Shown here in pieces: positions 16,936 through 24,986 of a stretch of DNA of 64,000 nt (position 1 is its first letter; each line of letters begins with the position of its first letter). Source of the DNA: Selenomonas timonae (lineage in GTDB: Bacteria; Bacillota; Negativicutes; Selenomonadales; Selenomonadaceae). The translations under genes were made by a program, and so were the position numbers. The notes below the pieces were generated by a model. It searched no databases and was not told the DNA's origin. It saw only the letters and a list, made by a program, of their open reading frames with translations. The stretch covers positions 372,001 to 436,000 of the forward strand of contig NZ_CP060204.1 of NCBI RefSeq assembly GCF_014250475.1, in the 5' to 3' direction.

Positions 16936-17355
16936 ATGAACATGAGGGAAGAATTCGAGCGCATGATGCGCGAGCAGTACGAGATTGCACTCGCGACGAT
17001 GACGGACGGGCTGCCGCATGTGCGCATTGTAAACTTCTACTATGCATCTAAGGAGCATCGCGTCTACTTCGCCACGCTGAAGGACAACGAGAAGGTCGTC
17101 GAGCTTGCCGCTAACCCAAACATCGCCTTCAGCACCGTGCCGCACAACAACACGATGGAGCACATCCGCGCACAGGGACACGCGGTCAAATCTGCCCGCA
17201 CGATCCACGAGCTCGCCGATGTCTTTGCGGAGAAATGCCCGCGCGTGCGCGAGTTCATCAACGCCGTCGGCGACGACCTCATCCTCTACGAGATCACGCT
17301 GACAGAGGCAGTCGTAAACCTCGATCTTGGAAAGCGCGAGACAATCGTACTCTAA
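16936..17355 (+). CDS. Pyridoxamine 5'-phosphate oxidase-like FMN-binding protein
   Basis: A 139-residue single-domain protein of the PNPOx-like split-barrel fold. It shows the family pattern: an N-terminal helix, LATMTDGLPHVRIVNFYYA (strand pair), VYFATLKDNEKVVELAANPNIAF (FMN phosphate site) and a C-terminal barrel strand. Such proteins bind FMN or F420 and reduce small molecules or haem; the substrate is unknown. The start at 16936 is the first ATG after the preceding gene and follows GAGGGAAGAG. The frame is open further upstream inside the neighbour but without a ribosome site. Confidence 0.82.
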   Translation: MNMREEFERMMREQYEIALATMTDGLPHVRIVNFYYASKEHRVYFATLKDNEKVVELAANPNIAFSTVPHNNTMEHIRAQGHAVKSARTIHELADVFAEKCPRVREFINAVGDDLILYEITLTEAVVNLDLGKRETIVL

Positions 17356-17358
17356 CAC

Positions 17359-17391
17359 AAAAAGGCTGCGAAGCGAATTCGCAGCCTTTTT
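17359..17391. terminator. Bidirectional terminator
   Basis: AAAAAGGCTGCGAA pairs with TTCGCAGCCTTTTT around a short loop between two convergent genes. It can serve both the FMN protein (plus) and the M48 protease (minus). Confidence 0.9.
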
Positions 17392-17409
17392 GCATCCATA
17401 TTCTGTCAA

Positions 17410-18648
17410 TCACCTTCTGCGCGGATGCGTACGATCGTACTCCTCCATAAGACCAATAATCTGATCCATCATCTTAATCTCAGCTTTACCATAGATGCTG
17501 CTATTAAGATTCTCTTCATAAGATCGCGTCTTATCGTATGCAATCAAATCAAGGATCTTAACCTCTGAACCATCCTTGCTCGAAAACACAACATAACTCA
17601 TTCTTGGGATGTTTGGATCATATCCATACCGACTTTCGCTCGGTGCAACAACGCTTATGTTTTCACGATGAAAAATATCTTTTTTAATTGCCGCAGCAAT
17701 CTGTCCTGCAATGTAAAAGCTGCGTTCTACATCAGCAACATCCATACGTGAAGGAATATCAAGGTGTACTCTGTCTAAGAATACGTTTCCATAACTATTA
17801 ACACCAACCCGCCCATTCGAACTTTTCTTAATATAATCTGCCACGCGATCAAAACGCTTTTGTGTCTCAGGATGAGGGTTTCGGAAATTCTTAGGGCGTT
17901 TTCCATCGGGATAACGAATCTCTTCAAGCTTCATGAACCTATAAAACTTCGTTAACGCTCCACCAGTTGAATACTCAGGAACGTTTTCAAGGAATTTAAT
18001 CCCCCACTCGTCAGCACCCTTCTCCTGATTGAACGACATCTGACGATCAATAAGTGTATCAACAAGGTTCACACCAGCACTCTGAGCGAGAGCGCCACCA
18101 ACAGATCCAGCCTGTCCACCAAAGATACCAACAAGTAGATTCAAACCAAACTGTTTATCATAACCCTCAAGATGATCTTTTCCAGCCCAATGCCCGAACT
18201 CGTGCCCCATCACAAAAGCAACAGACGACGTATTATAAATATTTGACCTATTCATTGGGCGTAGGTTGTTACTATTCGTATAGCCGTCATTCTGATAAGT
18301 GTTCATAAAGTTCACCATCGAATCCGCCATATACGAATACCCGCCCCGGAGCATAAATGCATTCGGATGATCGGAATGGTACAGCTTCATCGGCGCCAGC
18401 CAGCGCGTGTGCCTGCCGTCATTCCAGTTGAGCTGCGTGGGGTTGCACTCAATCAGCCGCTTCTGGATCTCGACGATGTCATCGTCCCACGCGACATCGT
18501 ACTTCTCCTCCGTACGCTCCGCCGCAGCTGCACCGATCTCGCGCTCCTCCGCGCTCGTCATAAAGTGCGCCTGTGCAGGCGAGAACGGCTGCGCCGCTGC
18601 CAGCAAAAGCCCAAACATAAGCCCCATGGAAAATATATACTTCTTCAT
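17410..18648 (-). CDS. M48 family metalloprotease, exported
   Basis: A 412-residue protein with a signal peptide (about residues 1-27, AQA-H cleavage). The zinc-binding HEFGH is at residues 149-153, and a downstream QEKGADEWG segment supplies the third-ligand glutamate (ExxxD). This fits the M48 (BepA/LoiP-like) envelope protein quality-control peptidases. The start at 18648 follows AAAGGAG with 9-base spacing; an ATG two codons further in the ribosome site is too close. The gene is a composition mosaic: codons 1 to about 98 are GC-rich like the surroundings, the rest is clearly AT-rich. Confidence 0.87.
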   Translation of the reverse strand: MKKYIFSMGLMFGLLLAAAQPFSPAQAHFMTSAEEREIGAAAAERTEEKYDVAWDDDIVEIQKRLIECNPTQLNWNDGRHTRWLAPMKLYHSDHPNAFMLRGGYSYMADSMVNFMNTYQNDGYTNSNNLRPMNRSNIYNTSSVAFVMGHEFGHWAGKDHLEGYDKQFGLNLLVGIFGGQAGSVGGALAQSAGVNLVDTLIDRQMSFNQEKGADEWGIKFLENVPEYSTGGALTKFYRFMKLEEIRYPDGKRPKNFRNPHPETQKRFDRVADYIKKSSNGRVGVNSYGNVFLDRVHLDIPSRMDVADVERSFYIAGQIAAAIKKDIFHRENISVVAPSESRYGYDPNIPRMSYVVFSSKDGSEVKILDLIAYDKTRSYEENLNSSIYGKAEIKMMDQIIGLMEEYDRTHPRRR

Positions 18649-18697
18649 TCCATACATCTCCTTTGTAAATCTCCTCCCCATCCGTAGGGAGTGTCCC

Positions 18698-18931
18698 TTA
18701 TTCCTCTCCTCGGTGCGCTGCCCGGCGCACAGCCGGCGTCACATACTTTTTCGCAGCTGCCCATCCCCGCTGACAGCGTCGATTCTGCGTGAGATACCAT
18801 GTGATCGGATACGCGAGCATCGTGAGCACCCTGATCGCCGTGCCAAGGGCGGTGTCGGGCGTCGTACCGAACAGCCGCGTAAAGACCTCAATGTAATGAT
18901 AATAATACCACTCTGCAAATGCATCCAACAT
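18698..18931 (-). CDS. Small hypothetical protein with one hydrophobic segment
   Basis: A 77-residue protein with an aromatic N-terminus (EWYYYHYIEVFTRLFG), a moderately hydrophobic stretch at about 27-47 and a basic C-terminus. It could sit at a membrane. GAAAGGG lies 7-10 bases before the start; a TTG at 18934 in the same frame is an alternative start. No family recognised. It lies 49 bases upstream of the M48 gene on the same strand. Confidence 0.5.
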   Translation of the reverse strand: MLDAFAEWYYYHYIEVFTRLFGTTPDTALGTAIRVLTMLAYPITWYLTQNRRCQRGWAAAKKYVTPAVRRAAHRGEE

Positions 18932-19094
18932 CAAATCACATCCCTTTCTTCATCGCCCCATCCGTGGGGTGTATACATCTGCTTCCCTGTGACGGGAAAG
19001 ATTCGTATATTATCATGAGAAAAACGCCTTGTCAACTCCTATTTTCTGGATTTTCATAAAAATGCAGATTTTCTTCACGCCTGCACATCTCGCA

Positions 19095-19103
19095 TGTTAT
19101 AAT
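19095..19103 (+). promoter_or_regulatory. Extended -10 promoter of the WYL operon
   Basis: TG-N-TATAAT (TATAAT at 19098-19103) lies 24 bases before the first WYL gene. No good -35 box is visible, as is common for extended -10 promoters. Confidence 0.5.
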
Positions 19104-19126
19104 GGTAAAAATGAGAGGGGGATGGC

Positions 19127-20377
19127 ATGGGCACCGGCTTCAACAAATTCATCGGCGACTATGACACGCTGCGCCCGTTTCTGCGCCTCGTCTCCTACGG
19201 CTGTTACGACAAGGAGGCACTCGCGCAGCGTCTTGGACAGAGCACGCGCAGCGCCGAGGACAACTGGGCGCGCGTATGCTTCTGTCTGCCGGGGGAGATG
19301 CTGCTCTCCGCGCGGCAGTCACGCCGCGAGATCCACGGACTGCGCAGCGATCCCTATCAGCTCGCCGGCAACTTCCTCGCGCGTACCTATCAGATCAAGG
19401 CGCTCACGGGACGGGCAATCGCCTCACTCATCTTTCTCCTCCAGACGCTCGCCACCGCAAAGGAACCAATGCGCCAAACGGCGCTTGTCCGTGCGTACGA
19501 TCTGCTGCCGATCAGCGAGCAACAGGCAGAGGCTGCGCCGAAGGTCAGCCCTGCAACCGTGTTTCGCCAGTTGGGTGAGCTGGAGTCTCTCGGGATTCTG
19601 CGGCGCACAATGCGAGGGAACGCCCTCTGCTACGCCATGGCGGAGCAGCCGCTCGCGGAGCTCACGGCAGACGAACGGCGCACGCTCTACTACGCCATCG
19701 GCTTCTATCGCTTTGTCGCCGTCCTTTCCGTGCCCGGATACTTCCTCGCGGCGACACTCCGCTGCCTATATCCGGAGGATGCGGAGCCGTTTCTCCCCGT
19801 CCAGATCAAGCACAGCCCCATCACGCGCATTCTCGACGACGAGGTGCTGCATACGATCATCACGGCCATCGAGGAGCAATGCGCCGTCACCTTCTCCTAT
19901 CGGAATCGTGAGACGATCGCTGTCCCGCAGGAGATCATCACCGACTTTCACACGGGGCGGCAGTATATGTGCGCAGCCATACAGCGGAGGGGATCTGCCG
20001 CGTTTACAAAGACGTGCCGGTTCCGTATCGACTGCATGGAGCGCGTTGCTCCCGCAAAGCCTATATGCGCTGCTGCGTGCCCCGCACCGCCCCCGCATAC
20101 GCTGACACTCACGCTCTTTTATGAGAGCGAACGTCACCGCGCGCGCCTCACACAGCGCATCCGCGCGCGTTTCCCCACTGCCGTCTTCACGGAAGGAGAG
20201 GGCTGCTTTTACGCCGCCGTAGAGATTGCGGACGATCTGAGCCTGCTCCCGTGGATCCGCACCTTTCACCCGTGGATCTGTATTGCAGACGATGCCTCGC
20301 CGTGTTTGGCCCGGCGCATGAGAGATGATGCCGAGGAGGCGCTGAAGAACTATGGCATACAGCCCGCTCTTTCATGA
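19127..20377 (+). CDS. WYL-domain transcriptional regulator 1
   Basis: A 416-residue protein. Residues about 90-180 contain winged-helix-like segments (a helix-turn-helix around SPATVFRQLGELESLGIL), and residues about 235-340 resemble a WYL sensor domain (VTFSYRNRETIAVPQEIITD, later HPWICIADD). WYL proteins bind small ligands or nucleic acid and often control CRISPR-Cas or other defence genes. The next WYL gene overlaps its end by 26 bases, and a CARF-HEPN protein is encoded 1.5 kb downstream. It has its own promoter and a GAGAGGGGG ribosome site. Confidence 0.75.
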   Translation: MGTGFNKFIGDYDTLRPFLRLVSYGCYDKEALAQRLGQSTRSAEDNWARVCFCLPGEMLLSARQSRREIHGLRSDPYQLAGNFLARTYQIKALTGRAIASLIFLLQTLATAKEPMRQTALVRAYDLLPISEQQAEAAPKVSPATVFRQLGELESLGILRRTMRGNALCYAMAEQPLAELTADERRTLYYAIGFYRFVAVLSVPGYFLAATLRCLYPEDAEPFLPVQIKHSPITRILDDEVLHTIITAIEEQCAVTFSYRNRETIAVPQEIITDFHTGRQYMCAAIQRRGSAAFTKTCRFRIDCMERVAPAKPICAAACPAPPPHTLTLTLFYESERHRARLTQRIRARFPTAVFTEGEGCFYAAVEIADDLSLLPWIRTFHPWICIADDASPCLARRMRDDAEEALKNYGIQPALS

Positions 20378-21338
20378 GGTTCACTCCTATCCATACCTCT
20401 GGCTCTGCCTCCTCTGCAACGAGGTTCATGCGGGCGCCGGACTCTCGCGCGCAGACATCCTGCGCCGCCTCGGACAGATGGAGGGGCTCGACCTCGTGGA
20501 TCACCTGAGTCAGGAGCGTCTTGCAGCGCTGACGGACGCGGTCTTCTCCTTCGACGAGGCGGGCAGAGCAGTCCTCGCAGCAGATCTCCCCGTTCCCCAT
20601 CGCCCGACTACGGATGAGCTGCGCTGGCTGAAAACCATGCTCACAGATCCCGCGGCAGCTTTCCTTCTCCCCAGAGAATTGCGCGAAAAGCTGTGCACGC
20701 GCCTCGCCGACGTACCTGCCTACCCGACACATATATGGCAGGCAGAGCGGGAGCAGGGCGATGATCTGCCCGCACTCCAAACGACGCTCGCCTCATTCTG
20801 GCAGGCGCTGACCACAGGACACATGATCTCCTACGTCAACATCGACGGCCGCGGCAAACGCCACGCGCACACAGCTGCGCCCTGCCGTCTGGAATACGAC
20901 GCGCAGAGCAATCGCTTCCGCGCGATCGTCTGGGATACGGTGGAGATGCGTGCGGTCAAGCTGAACCTCCGCAGTATCCGCACACTGCACGTGCTCGATG
21001 CGCCCATCCCCGCAGATACCGAGGCGGACTTTCGCGGATTTTTGGAGGGCAGGCGCCGCAGCTTCCGCATGCGGGTTCTGCCGCGAAACAACGCCGTCGA
21101 GCGCTGTTTTATGATCTTTGCCTGCTACGAAAAAGACGCCGCCGTCGACAGCGCGGACGGCAGCTATCTCCTCACCATCCACTACTATGACTTCGACTAC
21201 GAGGAGGTGCGCCGCCACATCCTCTCCCTCGGTGCCGCCGCCATCGTGCTCGCGCCCGAGGAGCTCCGCAGCTCCGTCGCCGAGACATGGCGCACGGCAT
21301 GGCAACGCGCCCACAGCAATTTTTCTCCTATGCAATGA
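20352..21338 (+). CDS. WYL-domain protein 2
   Basis: A 328-residue protein whose second half (about 155-225) matches a WYL domain: MISYVNIDGRGKRHAHTAAP, then CRLEYDAQSNRFRAIVWD. A C-terminal WCX-like region follows (SYLLTIHYYDFDYEEVRRHI). The first 100 residues are helical but no clear DNA-binding motif is visible, so it may act as a partner of WYL protein 1. The 26-base overlap with that gene implies coupled translation. Tandem WYL genes like this occur in defence contexts. Confidence 0.72.
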   Translation: MAYSPLFHEVHSYPYLWLCLLCNEVHAGAGLSRADILRRLGQMEGLDLVDHLSQERLAALTDAVFSFDEAGRAVLAADLPVPHRPTTDELRWLKTMLTDPAAAFLLPRELREKLCTRLADVPAYPTHIWQAEREQGDDLPALQTTLASFWQALTTGHMISYVNIDGRGKRHAHTAAPCRLEYDAQSNRFRAIVWDTVEMRAVKLNLRSIRTLHVLDAPIPADTEADFRGFLEGRRRSFRMRVLPRNNAVERCFMIFACYEKDAAVDSADGSYLLTIHYYDFDYEEVRRHILSLGAAAIVLAPEELRSSVAETWRTAWQRAHSNFSPMQ

Positions 21339-21431
21339 ACTCCACAGGTTTATTGCAATGACTTCATTCCTCCGATTGGATATAATACATCCTGTCAACA
21401 AGAGAAGTTAGGAATCAAGGAGGAAAAAAGT

Positions 21432-21833
21432 ATGAGTATCTTTTCGGCAATCATGGGTATGTTCCGCTCGTCGGAGGAAGAGGCACAGCAGACATGGATG
21501 GAGGATGAGCAGCAGCGGCAGATGTTCGAGACGATGCGGCAGTCGGACGAAGTGGCTCAGTGGACGACAGAGGAGGCGCAGCGGGTAACTGATGAGGCAA
21601 TGTGGGAATCGGAGGAGAGCATGCGGATGATGACGGACGATATGAACAGAGCGATGGATGATGCGCATTGGGAGGCGGATGATATGATGAGTTCCTCGGA
21701 TGACAGTGATTGGAGCAGCGACAGCAGTTGGGACAGCGGCGATAGTTGGGATAGTAGTGATAGTTGGGGGAGCGACGACAGTTGGAGCAGCAGCGATGAC
21801 AGCTCATGGGGAGGAGGCTCCGACTTTTTCTAA
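21432..21833 (+). CDS. Acidic Ser/Asp/Trp low-complexity protein
   Basis: A 133-residue, strongly acidic protein. Residues about 15-85 are Glu/Met/Trp-rich helix (many EE, DD and QQ pairs). Residues about 86-128 are repeats of the SDDSW / SWDSG type, ending in GGGSDFF. The ribosome site AAGGAGG is excellent and a TATAAT box lies at 21381-21386, so it is very likely expressed. It resembles no enzyme. It sits between the WYL pair and the CARF-HEPN gene; an adaptor or nucleic-acid mimic is possible but speculative. Confidence 0.65.
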   Translation: MSIFSAIMGMFRSSEEEAQQTWMEDEQQRQMFETMRQSDEVAQWTTEEAQRVTDEAMWESEESMRMMTDDMNRAMDDAHWEADDMMSSSDDSDWSSDSSWDSGDSWDSSDSWGSDDSWSSSDDSSWGGGSDFF

Positions 21834-21872
21834 GGAAATCTCTCAAAGCACTGAGAAGAAAGGATGATCCTC

Positions 21873-23678
21873 TTGGACAAAAAGACCTACAACATCATGA
21901 TTGCATTTGTGAGCAGCTTGCCCAGAATCCCGGAGACGGTGGAGTATAGCGGTGCGGACGACGGCACCGCTTTTTGTGGTATACAGACCAATGAGGCAGG
22001 CATCTATCAGCTGCAGCACAGTCTCCGCGAGGCGGGAGGACTGGATCGGATCATCCTCGTCACAAGCAAAGCGGTCAGAGAAACGCATTTAGGGGAGGCA
22101 TGGAAAAGTCTTTTTGAGGAATACGGGTGCCCCGCCATGTCCGCCATCGGCTTCTTAAAGGAGCGAGTTAAGGAAAAACACCCGGAACTCGCAGAGCGAT
22201 TCGAGGAAAGCGCCTTCGATGAGGACGCCGGCACGGAGGGGGCAATGCGCTACATCGCCGCCCTCGGCGACGTCATCCAGCGTGAACAGGAGGCGGCGGA
22301 GGCAGCGGGTCTGCACGACATTGTCCTGCACGCCGACATGACGGGTGGATTTCGCCATACCTCGATGATGATGCTCGCCATCATGCAGCTCTCGAAATAC
22401 ATGGGCATTCGCATTGGTCACGTCCTCTATGCAGGAAAAGATCGGAATGCACCAAAGGGGAACATTGTGTTTGCCGACGATATCCATCGCATGTTCGACA
22501 TGATCGCGGGCATGGACGAGTTTCAAAAATACGGCAGCGTACAGGCACTGGACGAATACTTTGGTGACACCAGAGCGTACAGCGAGCCATTCCGCAGCCT
22601 CCTCGGCGCAATGCGCAGCTTCTCCGACGCCATACGCATCTGCCGCACGAGCATCATCGAGAAGGAACTGGAAAGCCTCGGCGAACACATCCGCGTGTTC
22701 CGCAATCAGAGCGGCGGCCCCATACAGGAGGAGCTCTTTCGGCGGATCATCCGCGTACTCGAACGGGAATACGGCACCGTCCTCGGCAGCGGCACGAGCG
22801 AGGAGCGCCGCCTGAACATCATCGCATGGTGTCTGCGCAAGAAATTCCTTCAGCAGGCAATGACCCTCTGCACCGAATGGATTCCGCAGATCATCGTGGA
22901 TAAGAGAATATGCTATACAGAGGATATTTTTGCCATGCGCAGCTGTAGGAAAAAAGCAAAGAGCAGTCTTCGCAGCTGGCAGCAGGAATTCATTATTTCG
23001 CATGACTCCACAAACAGCCAAAAAGAAGAAAAAATCCCTTATGGTGATGCAGGCGACATGTTCCGCTATATTTTGAAATACAATCGAAACGACCTTATCG
23101 CGGAGCTGCCCGAGGATTTACAGAAGCCCCTACACAGCTTCTTTCATGCCTACAACAGTAAACTTGGCGTATACGCCAACAAGGATATATTACTGGATTC
23201 GATCAATACCAATAACGCATCCCTAAGGCGAGCCATCGATCAGCTCAAGAAATCTGCAAAACAACAAAAGCAAGTGAAAGGGTTATTCTATCGGCTGATC
23301 CCCGAGCGCCTCGGATTCCTTTCCGAAGCCCTCGTCATGAAGATCTTCAGCCTCTCCGCTGCGGATATTGCCCGCCCGACAAAAACATCTGCACCGCAAC
23401 CCACGGTCGAGGATCTGCGCGCGCAGCGCGAGGAGAAGTGGGCAAATCGCGAAGCAGATTACCGCAGGATGTTCAGCGATTCAAATCGTATAATGCGCAG
23501 CGACCTGCCACCCGATGAGGCACTTGCTTACCTGCGCGGCTACTTCGACATCCGCGAGGAGCGCAACCAGTCGAACCACGCTGTCGTCACTGCCGATCAG
23601 GAGAGCAGCAAGCTCGAAAAGACCATTACAGCATACATCGAAAAACTGCGCGCCTATCAGCGCGCAGTCACCCCCTGA
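21873..23678 (+). CDS. CARF-HEPN protein, Csm6/Csx1-like ribonuclease candidate
   Basis: About 601 residues. The N-terminal 200 residues look like a CARF (Rossmann) domain: YNIMIAFVSSLP strand, RIILVTSKAV strand, then DMTGGFRHTSMMMLAIMQ at about residue 155, matching the D-x-T-G/H-G motif of CRISPR-associated CARF and TM1812 proteins. The C-terminus has RNQSNH (about residues 564-569), the RxxxxH catalytic motif of HEPN ribonucleases. Such proteins are switched on by cyclic oligoadenylate made by Cas10 and cut RNA. I prefer the TTG at 21873 because GAAAGG lies 9-10 bases upstream; the ATG at 21864 abuts the ribosome site. No cas gene or array is in the window. Confidence 0.75.
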   Translation: MDKKTYNIMIAFVSSLPRIPETVEYSGADDGTAFCGIQTNEAGIYQLQHSLREAGGLDRIILVTSKAVRETHLGEAWKSLFEEYGCPAMSAIGFLKERVKEKHPELAERFEESAFDEDAGTEGAMRYIAALGDVIQREQEAAEAAGLHDIVLHADMTGGFRHTSMMMLAIMQLSKYMGIRIGHVLYAGKDRNAPKGNIVFADDIHRMFDMIAGMDEFQKYGSVQALDEYFGDTRAYSEPFRSLLGAMRSFSDAIRICRTSIIEKELESLGEHIRVFRNQSGGPIQEELFRRIIRVLEREYGTVLGSGTSEERRLNIIAWCLRKKFLQQAMTLCTEWIPQIIVDKRICYTEDIFAMRSCRKKAKSSLRSWQQEFIISHDSTNSQKEEKIPYGDAGDMFRYILKYNRNDLIAELPEDLQKPLHSFFHAYNSKLGVYANKDILLDSINTNNASLRRAIDQLKKSAKQQKQVKGLFYRLIPERLGFLSEALVMKIFSLSAADIARPTKTSAPQPTVEDLRAQREEKWANREADYRRMFSDSNRIMRSDLPPDEALAYLRGYFDIREERNQSNHAVVTADQESSKLEKTITAYIEKLRAYQRAVTP

Positions 23679-23690
23679 GCCATATATACG

Positions 23691-23740
23691 GAAGAGGCTG
23701 TTGTACGAAGTCATTTGACTTGTGCAACAGCCTCTTCTAT
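23691..23740 (+). terminator. Terminator of the CARF-HEPN operon
   Basis: GAAGAGGCTGTTG (23691-23703) pairs with CAACAGCCTCTTC (23725-23737), 12 bases past the stop codon. The T-run is weak. Confidence 0.7.
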
Positions 23741-23761
23741 TCACCGCTTAAACGCTCTCCA

Positions 23762-23788
23762 ACCACGCGACTATCACGTGGTTTTTCT
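23762..23788 (+). terminator. Second small terminator
   Basis: ACCACG pairs with CGTGGT and is followed by TTTTCTTT. It may back up the preceding terminator. Confidence 0.5.
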
Positions 23789-23828
23789 TTATACGTAGAA
23801 CAGTCGATGGATGCTCTATGTTATTTCG

Positions 23829-24233
23829 TTAAGTAGAAATCCCACACTCCCTGCGGATTGCATTCTGCAGGAGCTGAGAGAAGTTGATGTTGCGTTCGCG
23901 CGCAAGCGTATCCATCCATGCGGGGATGGTGAGGGTCTTCTTGACCGAGCGGCTGTCCACGCGCCGCAAGTACGCCGCCTCATCCCACGCGATGAGCGTC
24001 GTAAAGTCGCGCCCGCTCGTCTTGATGTCGGCGGGGTCAGTCGCAGGTGGGAACGGCTTCTTGTCCACTTTCAGTGTGTAGAGGTAGAGTCCGAGCGCAT
24101 CTTCCGCCATAGAGATTGCCTCGTCGAGTGTATCGCCTTGTGTATAGCACCCCGGTAAGTCAGGAAAAAAAACAGAGTATCCCCCAGCCTCCGGTTCAGG
24201 ATGAAAAACTGCGGTATATTGTTTTTTCGACAT
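23829..24233 (-). CDS. hicB: HicB-family antitoxin
   Basis: A 134-residue protein. The N-terminal partly degraded RNase H-like HicB fold is seen in YTAVFHPEPEAGGYSVFFPDLPGC and GDTLDEAISMAEDALGLYL. The C-terminus (TLTIPAWMDTLARERNINFSQLLQNAI, written here as one predicted helix-turn region) is a ribbon-helix-helix-type DNA-binding end. It neutralises HicA and represses the operon. The start at 24233 follows GAGGAG, which overlaps the hicA stop. Order hicA then hicB is the usual one. Confidence 0.9.
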   Translation of the reverse strand: MSKKQYTAVFHPEPEAGGYSVFFPDLPGCYTQGDTLDEAISMAEDALGLYLYTLKVDKKPFPPATDPADIKTSGRDFTTLIAWDEAAYLRRVDSRSVKKTLTIPAWMDTLARERNINFSQLLQNAIRRECGIST

Positions 24234-24247
24234 CTTAAACCAACTCC

Positions 24248-24436
24248 TCATTTTAATCCTGCATCCCGTAAAATAGAATGTAGTATCCCCGGCTTCATGT
24301 CCGTATTATGTAGTGGAAGCACAATAGTCATTGGGTTTTCATCATGTTTTAGTATATGATGTGAACCGTGTACACGCTCAACATACCATCCATGTTTCTT
24401 TAGGATTTTCAGCAATTCCTTCGAGGTCGTAGCCAT
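24248..24436 (-). CDS. hicA: HicA-family mRNA interferase toxin
   Basis: A 62-residue dsRBD-fold toxin with the catalytic GSHHIL motif near residue 24 and a C-terminal KPGILHSILRDAGL helix, typical of HicA. It binds and cleaves mRNA when free of HicB. The start at 24436 follows a perfect GAGGAGG; the frame is open upstream to 24472 without a site. It forms a two-gene operon with hicB. Confidence 0.92.
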   Translation of the reverse strand: MATTSKELLKILKKHGWYVERVHGSHHILKHDENPMTIVLPLHNTDMKPGILHSILRDAGLK

Positions 24437-24487
24437 CGCCTCCTCACAGTAAAGCTGACTATATACTAACACATATCAACACGTATT

Positions 24488-24976
24488 TCAATCCCGCCGA
24501 ATCTTCGGCAACAGGAACCGCAGGAGGACATACGCGAGGATGCTGCCCGCGCCTGTGGAGAGGAGGAAGGGGACAATGTAGACGGTGTAGCTCGCGGGCG
24601 TCAGCCCCATAAGGAGGGCAGCGACGGGATAGGCGGCGAGTGCACCGAGGATCCCCGTGCCGAGCATCTCCGCGATGCAAGTGAGTTCGAGACGGCGTGT
24701 GTAATAGAAAGCGAGCCCCGCGAGGAGTGCGCCGATCATGCTGCCGGGGAATGCCATGAGGCTGCCGAGCCCCGCGATGTTTCTGAGGAGGCTTGCAGCG
24801 AATGCAACGCCGACCGCCCACACGGGGCCGAGGAATACGGCGGCGAGGATGTTAACGAGGTGCTGCACGGGGGCGCAGCGGCTACCGAGCACGGGGAAGC
24901 TGAAGAGTCCGCCGAGGACAGCAACGGCAACGAGGATGCCGGCGAGTGTGAGTTTGCGGGTACGTGTGTCAAGCAT
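24488..24976 (-). CDS. thiW: ThiW, ECF transporter S component (thiazole uptake)
   Basis: A 162-residue membrane protein with about five or six hydrophobic segments. It matches ThiW, the substrate-binding subunit of an energy-coupling-factor importer for hydroxyethylthiazole. The motif SRCAPVQHLVNILAAVFLGP near residue 32 is typical. The start at 24976 follows AAGGAGAC; longer frames run back into thiD. It is the last gene of the riboswitch-controlled thiamine salvage operon. The shared ECF ATPases and T subunit are not in this window. Confidence 0.85.
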   Translation of the reverse strand: MLDTRTRKLTLAGILVAVAVLGGLFSFPVLGSRCAPVQHLVNILAAVFLGPVWAVGVAFAASLLRNIAGLGSLMAFPGSMIGALLAGLAFYYTRRLELTCIAEMLGTGILGALAAYPVAALLMGLTPASYTVYIVPFLLSTGAGSILAYVLLRFLLPKIRRD

Positions 24977-24986
24977 TGGAGTCTCC

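Noticed and set aside
19127-23740. CRISPR array near the CARF-HEPN gene
   Set aside because: No regularly spaced direct repeats were found there or anywhere in the window.
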